In this document: positions 1-6,304 of the stretch, in pieces | How the letters are laid out: each line of letters starts with the position of its first letter | How positions within the stretch are numbered: position 1 is the stretch's first letter | From: GSA-30 sp036384435 | GTDB taxonomy: Bacteria > Pseudomonadota > Gammaproteobacteria > Xanthomonadales > Rhodanobacteraceae | DNA length: 24,076 bases | Reading direction: 5' to 3' | NCBI RefSeq assembly: GCF_036384435.1 | Contig: NZ_DASVMI010000067.1 | Coordinates: 1 to 24,076 of the forward strand | Notes under the pieces: model-generated | What the model was told of the DNA's origin: nothing | Seen by the model: only the letters and a program-made list of their open reading frames with translations | Database searches by the model: none | Translations under genes and position numbers: made by a program

Positions 1-480
1 GTGCAACTTGCCGTCGATGAAAAGCAGGGCAGCCGATTCCTCGGGTAAATCCATGGTTACCGCCACTTTGGACAAAATGCCCATCTGGCGCAGGCGATTG
101 GCCACGTCCGTGCCTACGCGCAAACCCTCGGCCAACGGCACCGTCTCGATCGTGACCGGCAGCAGCGCCTTCCAGTAAAGCTTACGCAGCCCCGGCGGCA
201 AGACGTCCTCGAGCTTGCCGTTCTTGTAGACCAGGCCAACCTCATCGCTACCGACGTCAGCAACCACAAAGTGTTCGGAAAACCGGCTACCGGCCATGAG
301 TGCATCAGCATCCGTGCCACCGTACTCCGGGCGCATAACGTTATGCAAAGCCACGACAATCTCGTTGCGTGGGCTGACATAGTGATAAACGCCCGGTGAC
401 AACACGCGCTCGGCTCGGCGGTGACGATAAAGCACACCGCGCTCGCCATCGCCGACCACGAACCGCTTGATCCAGAACAT
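1..480 (-). CDS. Slipin family protein (SPFH/band-7), 3' end cut by window edge
   Basis: The frame is open from an ATG at 480 to the window edge (160 codons, no stop). The protein begins MFWIKRFVVGDGERGVLYRH and continues with an N-terminal region (V..GVYHY) followed by band-7-like sequence (LLPVTIETVPLAEGLRVGTD). This N-terminus is typical of bacterial slipins, membrane-associated stomatin-like scaffolds usually of 250-380 residues. The hydrophobic hairpin expected in classical stomatins is not seen in this part. The start is supported by AGGAG seven to eight bases upstream (490-494). Upstream on the same strand are an unusual leader with interlocked inverted repeats (506-554) and two tRNA-like genes (850-993), all apparently co-oriented. 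Slipins are found in several contexts, including membrane-stress and rtc-type RNA-repair operons. The partners that would decide between these lie left of the window. Family assignment is firm; the cellular role is inferred only. Confidence 0.85.
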   Translation of the reverse strand, partial: MFWIKRFVVGDGERGVLYRHRRAERVLSPGVYHYVSPRNEIVVALHNVMRPEYGGTDADALMAGSRFSEHFVVADVGSDEVGLVYKNGKLEDVLPPGLRKLYWKALLPVTIETVPLAEGLRVGTDVANRLRQMGILSKVAVTMDLPEESAALLFIDGKLH

Positions 481-505
481 GACACATCTCCTTTTTTATT
501 CTGGC

Positions 506-554
506 AATAAAGATCCTTATATAATCTCGACGGAGCGGATCTTTATTCCGTCGA
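506..554 (-). promoter_or_regulatory. Two interlocked perfect inverted repeats in the slipin leader
   Basis: AATAAAGATCC (506-516) is exactly complementary to GGATCTTTATT (537-547), an 11-bp repeat. TCGACGGA (527-534) is exactly complementary to TCCGTCGA (547-554), an 8-bp repeat. The order of arms is A-B-A'-B', with position 547 shared, so the two stems either form a pseudoknot-like fold or exclude each other. The element ends 11 bases before the slipin ribosome binding site (490-494). An AT-rich stretch (517-525, TTATATAAT) lies between the arms and could be a -10 region. In that case the long repeat would be an operator bracketing the promoter. The repeats are directly visible; RNA switch versus DNA operator is undecided. 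Confidence 0.55.
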
Positions 555-849
555 AACATGGGCAATACCTGCCCACGACGCTGGCCTTGAACAGCCATCG
601 CCCGATTGAATAGGTCGGAAACGCCTGCCGACGCGATGACCGCGAGACCGCCGCGCTCCCCAGGAAGGTTCCATGACACCCGCCCCACGCCGTCCTGTCT
701 GGCGTGGAGCTTCGGTAGATGGACACTCACAGCGGAAGACGACTATCCGGCGACAGCACGCTGACATGTTCGATACGCCACCGTCCCTGGCGGCGGCACC
801 TTGCATGGCACGAGGCGTTTCCTGGTCGAGGCTTTCGCCCCGGTTTTTT
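555..849 (-). other. Spacer between tRNA-like genes and slipin, rich in hairpins; possible ncRNA
   Basis: No convincing protein is encoded here. The open frames that cross it have no recognisable content and run into the slipin gene out of frame. Several stems are visible: TGGGCA/TGCCCA (559-564, 570-575), CCACGCC/GGCGTGG (685-691, 701-707), a GCCGCC/GGTGGC stem with one G-T pair near 778-795, and a five-base-pair stem closed by GAAA on the minus strand (828-841) right after the tRNA-like gene. The stretch may be a structured 5' leader of slipin mRNA or a separate small RNA such as a Y RNA. No family consensus was recognised by eye. Confidence 0.3.
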
Positions 850-919
850 CTGGAGTGGGACTCGAACCCACGACTATCGAATAAAGAAATTCGATGCTCT
901 AACCGACTGAGCTATCCAA
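850..919 (-). ncRNA. tRNA-like gene B with an 8-nt anticodon loop
   Basis: Reading the minus strand from 919: a 5-bp acceptor stem (TTGGA with TCCAG, one G-T pair), TA, a D arm GCTC-AGTCGGTTA-GAGC with the GG pair, a 5-bp anticodon stem TCGAA/TTCGA closing the eight-base loop TTTCTTTA, a 5-base variable loop TAGTC, and a T arm GTGGG-TTCGAGT-CCCAC. All parts have normal length except the acceptor (five pairs, or seven with two mismatches if flanking bases are used) and the anticodon loop, which has one extra base. No CCA follows. The D arm, with the preceding TA, is identical over 19 bases to that of neighbour A, so the pair probably arose by duplication. It could be a decayed tRNA, a frameshift-type tRNA or a dedicated tRNA mimic. 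It directly abuts gene A and lies upstream of slipin on the same strand. Confidence 0.7.
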
Positions 920-993
920 TGGTTCGGCGTACCGGAATCGAACCGGCGACCCACGGCTTTTGCCGACGCTCTAACCGACTGAGCTAACGCCGA
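920..993 (-). ncRNA. tRNA-like gene A with a 4-nt anticodon loop and encoded CCA
   Basis: Reading the minus strand from 993: a perfect 7-bp acceptor (TCGGCGT with ACGCCGA), TA, a D arm GCTC-AGTCGGTTA-GAGC, an anticodon arm TCGGC-AAAA-GCCGT (four pairs plus a T-T mismatch, loop of only four A), a 5-base variable loop GGGTC, a T arm GCCGG-TTCGATT-CCGGT, discriminator A and an encoded CCA (920-922). Every element needed for an L-shaped, CCA-ended tRNA is intact except the anticodon loop, which is three bases short and cannot present an anticodon in the ordinary way. Retention of perfect acceptor and T stems argues against simple decay. It sits immediately upstream of tRNA-like gene B with no spacer and is probably co-transcribed with it. 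Confidence 0.75.
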
Positions 994-1322
994 CTAGAGA
1001 ACATATCCACACATCAAGACGGTATACGCTGATGGCACCGCCGCGCGTACCGGCTGGGTTTTTGAGCCCAGGCCACTGCCTTGCGCTGATTCATGTCCTC
1101 TTATTGCCGGCTGTCTCCAACCGGCAATCCTTTCGCCTTGTAATCGTTCTCGCGCTACTCGCACCGAAGCATCAAGGTGCAGCGCACATGCGCCCGTTGC
1201 AGCCGCGCCCCTGCCGCGATCGCGTCCAGGCGACCGGATGCCTCAGGGCGAGATGAAATCCCGGGAACGACCAAGCAAAACGTTTCGATGCACCATGCAT
1301 CCTCCGCGAACGCCAAAAACAG

Positions 1323-1348
1323 AAAACCCCCGGTATGGAACCCGAGGG
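1323..1348 (-). terminator. Intrinsic terminator, minus strand
   Basis: On the minus strand CCCTCGG (1348-1342) pairs with CCGGGGG (1333-1327) with one T-G pair and an 8-base loop. It is followed by TTTTCTGTTTTTGG. It has a T-tract only on this strand, so it ends a leftward transcript, either the two-component operon (stop at 1700) or the small ORF at 1405-1608. Confidence 0.65.
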
Positions 1349-1364
1349 CGTTCGCCTTGCCTCG

Positions 1365-1386
1365 GGAGATCGGGTGACCGATCTCC
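1365..1386. repeat. Perfect 9-bp hairpin with GTGA loop
   Basis: GGAGATCGG (1365-1373) and CCGATCTCC (1378-1386) are exact complements around GTGA. There is no T-tract on either side. It lies between the small ORF at 1405-1608 and the terminator at 1323-1348 and may protect the 3' end of that transcript. Confidence 0.5.
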
Positions 1387-1404
1387 ACGCATGGATACGG
1401 TCGT

Positions 1405-1608
1405 TCAATCGTCGTCGCGAACTCGTCCGTCGCGCGACACGAAGAAGCCTGGCGCGCACGTAATGTGCGGCTGGCACGGCTTCATGATGTGGGCGATATG
1501 CAGGTTCATGGCTCGAAAGTTATTCAGGAAAAGTCGGTCGCGTTGGCGATGGACGCGCACATTACGACGACTTATACCAATACGCAAGCATTTTTTAATT
1601 TTTTTCAC
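1405..1608 (-). CDS. Possible small basic protein (67 aa), unknown
   Basis: A GTG at 1608 opens a 67-codon frame beginning (M)KKIKKCLRIGISRRNVRVHR, strongly basic in the first half, with two cysteines near the end (PCQPHITCAPG) and an acidic tail RVRDDD. The 5' part is unusually AT-rich for this window (1580-1625). A perfect hairpin (1365-1386) and a minus-strand terminator (1323-1348) follow closely, which supports some leftward transcript ending here. Against it: the ribosome binding site is poor (GGAAA about ten bases upstream), no family is recognised and codon use is mixed. It lies 91 bases after the response-regulator stop and could simply be 3' untranslated sequence of that operon. Confidence 0.22.
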   Translation of the reverse strand: MKKIKKCLRIGISRRNVRVHRQRDRLFLNNFRAMNLHIAHIMKPCQPHITCAPGFFVSRDGRVRDDD

Positions 1609-1699
1609 GGGTTTATTTCCGCGTTTATTCGCCAACCTGGTAACGCTGACGGCACAACCGCGGCTGGATAGGATCTTTACGGCATCAGCACGCAAGCGA

Positions 1700-2302
1700 T
1701 TACAACCAGCCTTTTTGACGCGCCAGGCGATAGGCCTCGATGCGATTGGTCACGCCCAGCTTGCCGATCGCCTCGGAAAGATAGTTGCGCACCGTGCCAT
1801 GCGAGAGATTCAATTGCGTGGCGATATCGTTGGCCGATAGCCCCTCTCCGGCCAAACGCAGCACATGGCGCTCCCGATCGTTGAGCGGATCGGCATCCGA
1901 CCATGCCTCCAGGGCCAGTTGCGGATCAATCGCTCGGCCACCACGATGCACCGTGCGCAACGCCTCGGCAAGGTTTTCTGCAGGCGCGTCCTTGAGCAGG
2001 TAGCCAGAGACGCCCGAGTCCAGTGCACGCCGCAGGAAGCCCGGGCGCGCGAACGTCGTGACAATGATCGTCTTTATTGCCAGTTCCTGGCGTTGGATAC
2101 GCTGTGCCAGTTCCAGGCCGGTCAGCCCAGGCATCTCGATATCGGTCACGAGCACATCAGGCTTCAGGCGCTGGATTTCGCGCCAGGCCTGCTCGCCATC
2201 GGCCGCCGATCCCAGTACATCGATATCAGATTCAAGTTTCAACAGGGCCGACAAGGCCCCACGCACCATCGCCTGGTCTTCGGCGAGCAATACACGAATC
2301 AT
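1700..2302 (-). CDS. NarL/DesR-type response regulator
   Basis: This is a 200-residue two-domain regulator. The receiver domain (about 1-118) shows the acidic pair E8-D9, the phosphoacceptor D54 in LVTDIEMPG, T82/T83 and K104 in YLLKDA. A LuxR-type helix-turn-helix occupies about 138-200 (LNDRERHVLRLAGEGLSAND, then LSHGTVRNYLSEA). It is expected to be phosphorylated by the kinase directly upstream and to bind DNA as a dimer in the cytoplasm. Its start overlaps the kinase stop in an ATGA arrangement (4 bases), indicating translational coupling. The closest well-known relatives are DesR/LiaR-like regulators that respond to membrane state or cell-envelope stress. No ABC transporter or desaturase lies beside it, so the target is unknown. 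Confidence 0.93.
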   Translation of the reverse strand: MIRVLLAEDQAMVRGALSALLKLESDIDVLGSAADGEQAWREIQRLKPDVLVTDIEMPGLTGLELAQRIQRQELAIKTIIVTTFARPGFLRRALDSGVSGYLLKDAPAENLAEALRTVHRGGRAIDPQLALEAWSDADPLNDRERHVLRLAGEGLSANDIATQLNLSHGTVRNYLSEAIGKLGVTNRIEAYRLARQKGWL

Positions 2303-3510
2303 GCGAGGCCCCTGGCTTCATGATGGATGTCGACGGTTGCGCCATCGCCTGATGCTTCATGCATCGATTCAACGAAGTCGCGTGGGGGGATAGGCACGTC
2401 GATACACAGTGTCGTACCTTGCCCTTTCGGCGACTGAATGGACAAACGTCCGCCGAGTTTGCGAACTCGCTCACGCATGCCACACAGGCCGTTGCCATCC
2501 TCGCCGATATCGCCACGGCCATCGTCGCTCACCTTTACGGACAGGCGATGATCGCGCAACTCAAACGACACCGCCGCCCGACTGGCCTGGGCATGGCGAG
2601 AAATATTCGTCGCGGCTTCGCGCAGGATCAACGCGAGTGCGCGCTCGACATCTACGGGTAAGGTCAACGATGGCAGCACGTAGTCCAGGTGTACGCCACC
2701 CGACTCCAGCAACAGGCGCGATGACGCCAACTCGGCGGCAAGATCGGTAGCGCGGATTCCCGTGACGGCGGACCTGACTTCAGCCAAGGCATGACGCGCC
2801 ACGGCCTCTGCATCGGCCATTTCGCGGCGCGCAGCATCGAGATCACGATCAAACAGCTTGCGCGACAGCTCCAGTTTGAGCGTTATCAAAGAAAGCGTAT
2901 GTCCGAGCAGATCATGCAGATCACGTCCGATGCGCTCCCGTTCCGCGGTCGCGGCAAGGCGACGCACTTCATCATGCGACAGACGCAGTTGGGCATTATG
3001 CATTTCATTCATCGACTCGACGTTGACCACCGTCGCCACGATGAACGTCACCATTGGCATGGACACCATCAGTTGCCAAGGGTAACCGGACAAGCCCGCA
3101 ATGGCGGCATAGCAACCGGTCAACAACAAGATACGAAACATCTGCTTGACGATGCTGACGCCGCGACAGCGCAAAAGCACACAACCAAAAATAAAATAGG
3201 TCGTCGAACTGGGATACCAGGGCAACAAGGCAAGCCCCAACGCCACACAGCTCAACGCATACCATTGCGCCTGGCGACGTGCCGCAGCCATGTAGCGCAC
3301 GTATAGCATCAGGAACACCGGAAAGCTGACGAGCGTCAATAGCATCCACCGCCCTTCGAAGCCGCCACCAAATAGCGGCGTGACGAAGATCCAGCCAGAC
3401 CACAGCAGATGGATGAAATCAGTCCACGGCGACTTGCCATGCTGGATATTCTCGGCCATCACCGAATCGGGTGCGGGCTTGAGCCAGATACGCAGACGTT
3501 CCAGATTCAT
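2299..3510 (-). CDS. DesK-family sensor histidine kinase
   Basis: The protein has 403 residues. Hydrophobic segments between about 34 and 165 form the membrane sensor region (roughly five or six helices). A HisKA_3 dimerisation box follows with H199 in ERERIGRDLHDLLGHTLSLI. The HATPase domain has N302 in REAATNISRHAQ, the G1 box SDDGRG (329-333) and NGLCGMRERV (340-349). These are the marks of the DesK/NarX subfamily, which pairs with NarL-type regulators such as the coupled gene downstream. The ATG at 3510 is preceded by GGGGAG. A 30-residue tail after the catalytic domain (after VPIPPRD) is longer than usual and is not conserved by eye. The ligand or stimulus cannot be read from the sequence. 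Confidence 0.93.
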   Translation of the reverse strand: MNLERLRIWLKPAPDSVMAENIQHGKSPWTDFIHLLWSGWIFVTPLFGGGFEGRWMLLTLVSFPVFLMLYVRYMAAARRQAQWYALSCVALGLALLPWYPSSTTYFIFGCVLLRCRGVSIVKQMFRILLLTGCYAAIAGLSGYPWQLMVSMPMVTFIVATVVNVESMNEMHNAQLRLSHDEVRRLAATAERERIGRDLHDLLGHTLSLITLKLELSRKLFDRDLDAARREMADAEAVARHALAEVRSAVTGIRATDLAAELASSRLLLESGGVHLDYVLPSLTLPVDVERALALILREAATNISRHAQASRAAVSFELRDHRLSVKVSDDGRGDIGEDGNGLCGMRERVRKLGGRLSIQSPKGQGTTLCIDVPIPPRDFVESMHEASGDGATVDIHHEARGLA

Positions 3511-3778
3511 GCAGGACTCCCCATCCCTTCAATTCGCAGACGACCGTGCCTACGCATCCTGCGCGCGACAATGACCTCAAAAGCACTGCGTGGATCGCCA
3601 GTTTCATGTGATGGATACCCACGGCATCCGCCCAGGCCGCTCGCGCCCAAGGCAGACAGGGTCAGATAGTAACCCGGCCGCACTGACGCTTTACCGGCGG
3701 GTCTTGCACGCTCGGATACCCATGCCCACGACAGGTTCGTGAAGGCTGGCCGCTCAGCGCAGACGCACAACACTGCGG

Positions 3779-3874
3779 TCAACTGCACGCCGCGTCGCAA
3801 CATAAAAAAAGTATGCCGTGGGTGCGCGGCATGCTGCCGTTTTTGATCGTTCCAATAGGCCGGGCTGTCTGCAT
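3779..3874 (-). CDS. Possible leader peptide (31 aa) overlapping a terminator
   Basis: An ATG at 3874 is preceded at good distance (8 bases) by a perfect GGAGG (3883-3887). The frame encodes MQTARPIGTIKNGSMPRTHG and then ILFLCCDAACS before TGA. The second half of the frame coincides with the intrinsic terminator at 3804-3832, so its translation would interfere with terminator folding. This is the geometry of a translated leader/attenuator about 270 bases upstream of the sensor kinase. No runs of one amino acid are present except a CC pair, so no amino-acid attenuation signal is obvious. It may be chance. Confidence 0.25.
   Translation of the reverse strand: MQTARPIGTIKNGSMPRTHGILFLCCDAACS
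3804..3832 (-). terminator. Intrinsic terminator, minus strand, no obvious upstream gene
   Basis: On the minus strand ATGCCG and CGGCAT (extendable by two pairs) enclose CGCACCCA and are followed by ACTTTTTTTATG, a run of seven T. On the plus strand the adjoining CGGCA-TGC-TGCCG (3827-3839) followed by TTTTT could act as a weaker rightward terminator. The nearest leftward gene starts downstream of it (kinase, 3510), so it ends a leader or a small RNA. Confidence 0.6.
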
Positions 3875-4184
3875 GCCACGATCCTCCACACCATCGCGCC
3901 AGTTCCTTGAAATGCTAGGTGCAGACTGGATTGGCAGTCAGTCGCGAACGTCAGTGCCCACTCATGACAAGCGTCACCCGGGGGTTACGGGCGCGAGAAT
4001 GGCAGGTTATGCTGGACGTTCGTCGCATCGACAACGCGGTGTCGACATGCCTGCCCGGTTATTTACACGCAAAGCAGGCGCGAGTGGCTCTGGTGATTTC
4101 CGATCCCGTCCATTCGTCGTGTAGTCACTTGATAGCCCGGACGGCCTTCGAAGGTAGGGCCGACGCGGACGGAGGAGAAGGAAC

Positions 4185-5684
4185 ATGGGTGTGATCGATC
4201 AACTGCGCGAGATGCGCGAATTCGGTGGACAGGTACGCACGGCCGGTCTGGATGACGCCACTGTCGAACGCTTCGCTGCCAGCCATCCGGCATTGGCACA
4301 GGCGATCGCGGAGGCCGTCACGCGTCATCGCGAGCTGCGCAAGGATCTCGCCGACTTCCTCAAACTCGACGAGGCCGAGCAGTTGCAACAGGCGCAAGCC
4401 AGTTTCGTCAACTTCTATCCTGACGATGGAATCAATCCCTACCTGCCTGCCGCCGCGCGCGGTCCGTGGATCGTCACGCTCAAGGGTGCGGTGATCCACG
4501 ACAACGGCGGCTACGGCATGCTCGGCTTTGGCCACAACGATGAGGCCATTCGCGAGGCGATGAGCGCACCGCAGGTCATGGCGAACGTGATGACGCCGAA
4601 TATCTCGCAGATGCGCTTCGCCCAAGCCATGGATCGCGAGCTGGGCCGCAATCGCGGCGGCAATCCTTACGCGCGTTATCTTTGCCTCAATTCCGGTTCG
4701 GAATCCGTGTCGCTGGCCTGCCGCATCGCCGACGTCAATGCCAAGGCGATGACTGACGCAGGCGGTCGCTATGCCGGTCGTTCGATCAAGCGCCTGGCGG
4801 TCAAGGGCGCTTTCCACGGCCGCACAGATCGCCCGGCGCTCTACTCCGATTCCACACGCAAGACCTACCTGCAACATCTGGCCAGCTACCGGCATGAGGA
4901 TAGCTTGCTGACGGTTGCTCCCTATGACGTGGCTCAACTGGAGGCCGTATTTGCCGACGCCGACAAGCATGGCTGGTTCATCGAAGCCATGTTCCTGGAG
5001 CCGGTGATGGGCGAAGGCGATCCGGGTCGGGCCGTTACACCCGAGTTCTACAAGGCTGCCCGCGCACTGACCGAAGCACATGGCAGCTTGCTGCTGGTCG
5101 ATTCGATCCAGGCAGGCCTGCGCGCCCATGGGGTGCTGTCGATCACCGACTATCCGGGCTTCGAGCAACTGCCGGCTCCCGATATGGAGACCTTCTCCAA
5201 GGCGCTCAACGCCGGCCAATATCCGCTGTCGGTACTGGCCGTCGGCGACCGTGCCGCCGGCCTTTATCGCAAGGGCATCTACGGCAATACGATGACTGGC
5301 AACCCACGCGCCCTCGATGTCGCCCTCGCCACGCTCGGCCAGTTGACCGATGACGTGCGCAGCAACATCCGCGGGCGTGGCAAGGAATTCGTAGACAAGC
5401 TCAACGCCCTCAAGAACGAACTTGGTGGCCTCATCACGAAGGTCCAAGGCACCGGCCTGCTGTTTTCGTGCGAGCTATCGGCCGAGTTCAAGTGCTACGG
5501 CGCCGAATCTATCGAGGAATACATGCGCGAACGCGGCATCGGCGTCATCCACGGCGGCGTCAATTCGCTGCGCTTCACGCCGCATTTCAACGTGACCAGC
5601 GCCGAAGTCGACCTGGTGGTTGGCGCGGTACGCCACGCGCTGCTGCACGGTCCGCGCAAGATGAAGGAAGCGGACGCGGCTTGA
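4185..5684 (+). CDS. Class-III PLP-dependent aminotransferase
   Basis: The protein has 499 residues and fold-type-I, class-III (ornithine/lysine/GABA aminotransferase-like) features: the phosphate-binding region NSGSES (169-174), a stretch with the usual aromatic/His pair KGAFHGRT (207-214), the PLP-nitrogen aspartate D306 in LLLVDSIQAGL, the Schiff-base lysine K339 in ETFSKAL, GNTMTGNPRALD near 364-375 and GTGLLF in the C-terminal part. The usual DEVQTG motif is replaced by DSIQAG, which marks a divergent subgroup. An N-terminal extension of about 75 residues precedes the catalytic fold. The start is supported by GGAGGAGAAGGA just upstream. The amino donor cannot be deduced. It appears to be a single-gene unit, with a T-less hairpin about 90 bases downstream. 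Confidence 0.88.
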   Translation: MGVIDQLREMREFGGQVRTAGLDDATVERFAASHPALAQAIAEAVTRHRELRKDLADFLKLDEAEQLQQAQASFVNFYPDDGINPYLPAAARGPWIVTLKGAVIHDNGGYGMLGFGHNDEAIREAMSAPQVMANVMTPNISQMRFAQAMDRELGRNRGGNPYARYLCLNSGSESVSLACRIADVNAKAMTDAGGRYAGRSIKRLAVKGAFHGRTDRPALYSDSTRKTYLQHLASYRHEDSLLTVAPYDVAQLEAVFADADKHGWFIEAMFLEPVMGEGDPGRAVTPEFYKAARALTEAHGSLLLVDSIQAGLRAHGVLSITDYPGFEQLPAPDMETFSKALNAGQYPLSVLAVGDRAAGLYRKGIYGNTMTGNPRALDVALATLGQLTDDVRSNIRGRGKEFVDKLNALKNELGGLITKVQGTGLLFSCELSAEFKCYGAESIEEYMRERGIGVIHGGVNSLRFTPHFNVTSAEVDLVVGAVRHALLHGPRKMKEADAA

Positions 5685-5932
5685 AACCAAGGGGCAAGGA
5701 GTGATTGGCGAGGGCACAAGTTCGATGGCCCGCGCCAAAGCCTAAGAATCCCGCTTTCAAGCCGACTTGATCACAGGGGCGCCATCGGATTCTGGCGCCC
5801 ACGCTACTCCCGCCCCCTCTTTGACGCGACTACGCGGTGAATGGGTAATTCCTACCCCTCTGGCGAAAACCTCCGACAAGCTTAGACTGAGCCCGCCGGC
5901 ATCCGCCGGTCCACATAGGGAAGGGGTTCCTC
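5685..5932 (+). other. Intergenic region with hairpin and psiF promoter
   Basis: An 8-bp perfect hairpin GGGCGCCA/TGGCGCCC (5777-5784, 5793-5800) has no T-tract and may end aminotransferase transcripts weakly. The loop begins TCGGAT, as in the psiF terminator stem at 6271-6295. The right half holds a candidate sigma-70 promoter, listed separately. Confidence 0.4.
5821..5849 (+). promoter_or_regulatory. Candidate sigma-70 promoter of the psiF-like gene
   Basis: TTGACG (5821-5826) and GGTAAT (5844-5849) are 17 bases apart, about 85 bases before the start codon. The match is five and four of six to the consensus hexamers. Confidence 0.3.
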
Positions 5933-6250
5933 ATGTCGAAGCGTCTGAGTCTGATCGTTGCCAGCGTCGCCCTGATGTTCGCAGTCTCCTCCGTGCACGC
6001 TGCCGACACCAAGCAGCCTACTGCGTCGCAGCAGAAACTGGGCGATTGCGCCAAGCAGAACAAGGGCAAAAAGGGTGACGACTACAAGAACGGCGTCAAG
6101 GCTTGCATGTCTGGCAGCACAACCGCTGCCCCAGCCAAGCAGACACCACAGGAAAAGATGAAGAGCTGTAACGTTGATGCCAATGCCAAGGCGTTGAAGG
6201 GCGACGACCGCAAGAAGTTCATGAGCGGTTGCCTGAAAGGTTCTTCCTGA
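5933..6250 (+). CDS. PsiF-repeat secreted small protein
   Basis: The protein has 105 residues. A signal peptide (MSKRLSLIVASVALMFAVSS, cleavage likely after VHA at 23) is followed by two PsiF repeats. The first covers about 36-60 (LGDCAKQNKGKKGDDYKNGV then KACMSG), the second about 74-102 (KMKSCNVDANAKALKGDDRK then KFMSGCLKG). Each contains a C-x(14-20)-C pair and a GDD/R core. PsiF proteins are phosphate-starvation-induced in E. coli; the biochemical role is unknown. The protein should be periplasmic with two disulfides. GGAAGGGG precedes the ATG. A strong terminator follows immediately, so the gene is monocistronic. Confidence 0.85.
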   Translation: MSKRLSLIVASVALMFAVSSVHAADTKQPTASQQKLGDCAKQNKGKKGDDYKNGVKACMSGSTTAAPAKQTPQEKMKSCNVDANAKALKGDDRKKFMSGCLKGSS

Positions 6251-6270
6251 TCCTTCCTCACCTCGTCCGA

Positions 6271-6304
6271 GCGCCGCCATCGGATATGGCGGCGCTTTCT
6301 TTTT
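6271..6304 (+). terminator. Strong intrinsic terminator after psiF-like gene
   Basis: GCGCCGCCAT (6271-6280) pairs perfectly with ATGGCGGCGC (6286-6295) around a 5-base loop and is followed by TTTCTTTTT. Confidence 0.92.

Larger units (their letters stand above)
1005..1404. other. Intergenic stretch, no gene recognised
   Basis: No open frame here resembles a protein. It contains an 8-bp inverted repeat ATTGCCGG/CCGGCAAT (1103-1110, 1121-1128) with a 10-base loop. Overlapping it on the minus strand is a weak sigma-54-like GG-N10-GC arrangement: GGC at 1135-1137 and TTGC at 1124-1127. Further right lie a terminator and a 9-bp hairpin listed separately. Promoters for the tRNA-like genes should lie in its left part, but no clear -35/-10 pair was found. 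Confidence 0.4.
3511..4184. other. 674-bp intergenic region between kinase and aminotransferase
   Basis: No full-size gene is recognisable. The open frames here have no recognisable content. It should contain the divergent promoters of the two-component operon (leftward) and of the aminotransferase (rightward). Distinct elements are a leftward terminator (3804-3832) and a short ORF with a strong ribosome binding site (3779-3874), listed separately. Confidence 0.5.

Noticed and set aside
673..987. Plus-strand 104-residue open frame with SNRLSYP and GIEPATHGF-type peptide
   Set aside because: It is the antisense translation of the two tRNA-like genes, a well-known artefact of tRNA complements.
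850..993. tRNA-like genes as an attachment-site scar of an integrated element
   Set aside because: No integrase, no flanking direct repeat and no phage or plasmid gene is present in the window; conserved cloverleaf parts argue against a simple scar.
1238..1840. 200-residue plus-strand frame in the 1.2-1.8 kb region
   Set aside because: Its right part is antisense to the response regulator, its left part covers a terminator and hairpin, and no start signal or family feature is visible.
4125..5447. 440-residue minus-strand open frame
   Set aside because: It is antisense to the clearly recognisable aminotransferase, has no family features and is explained by the high GC content.
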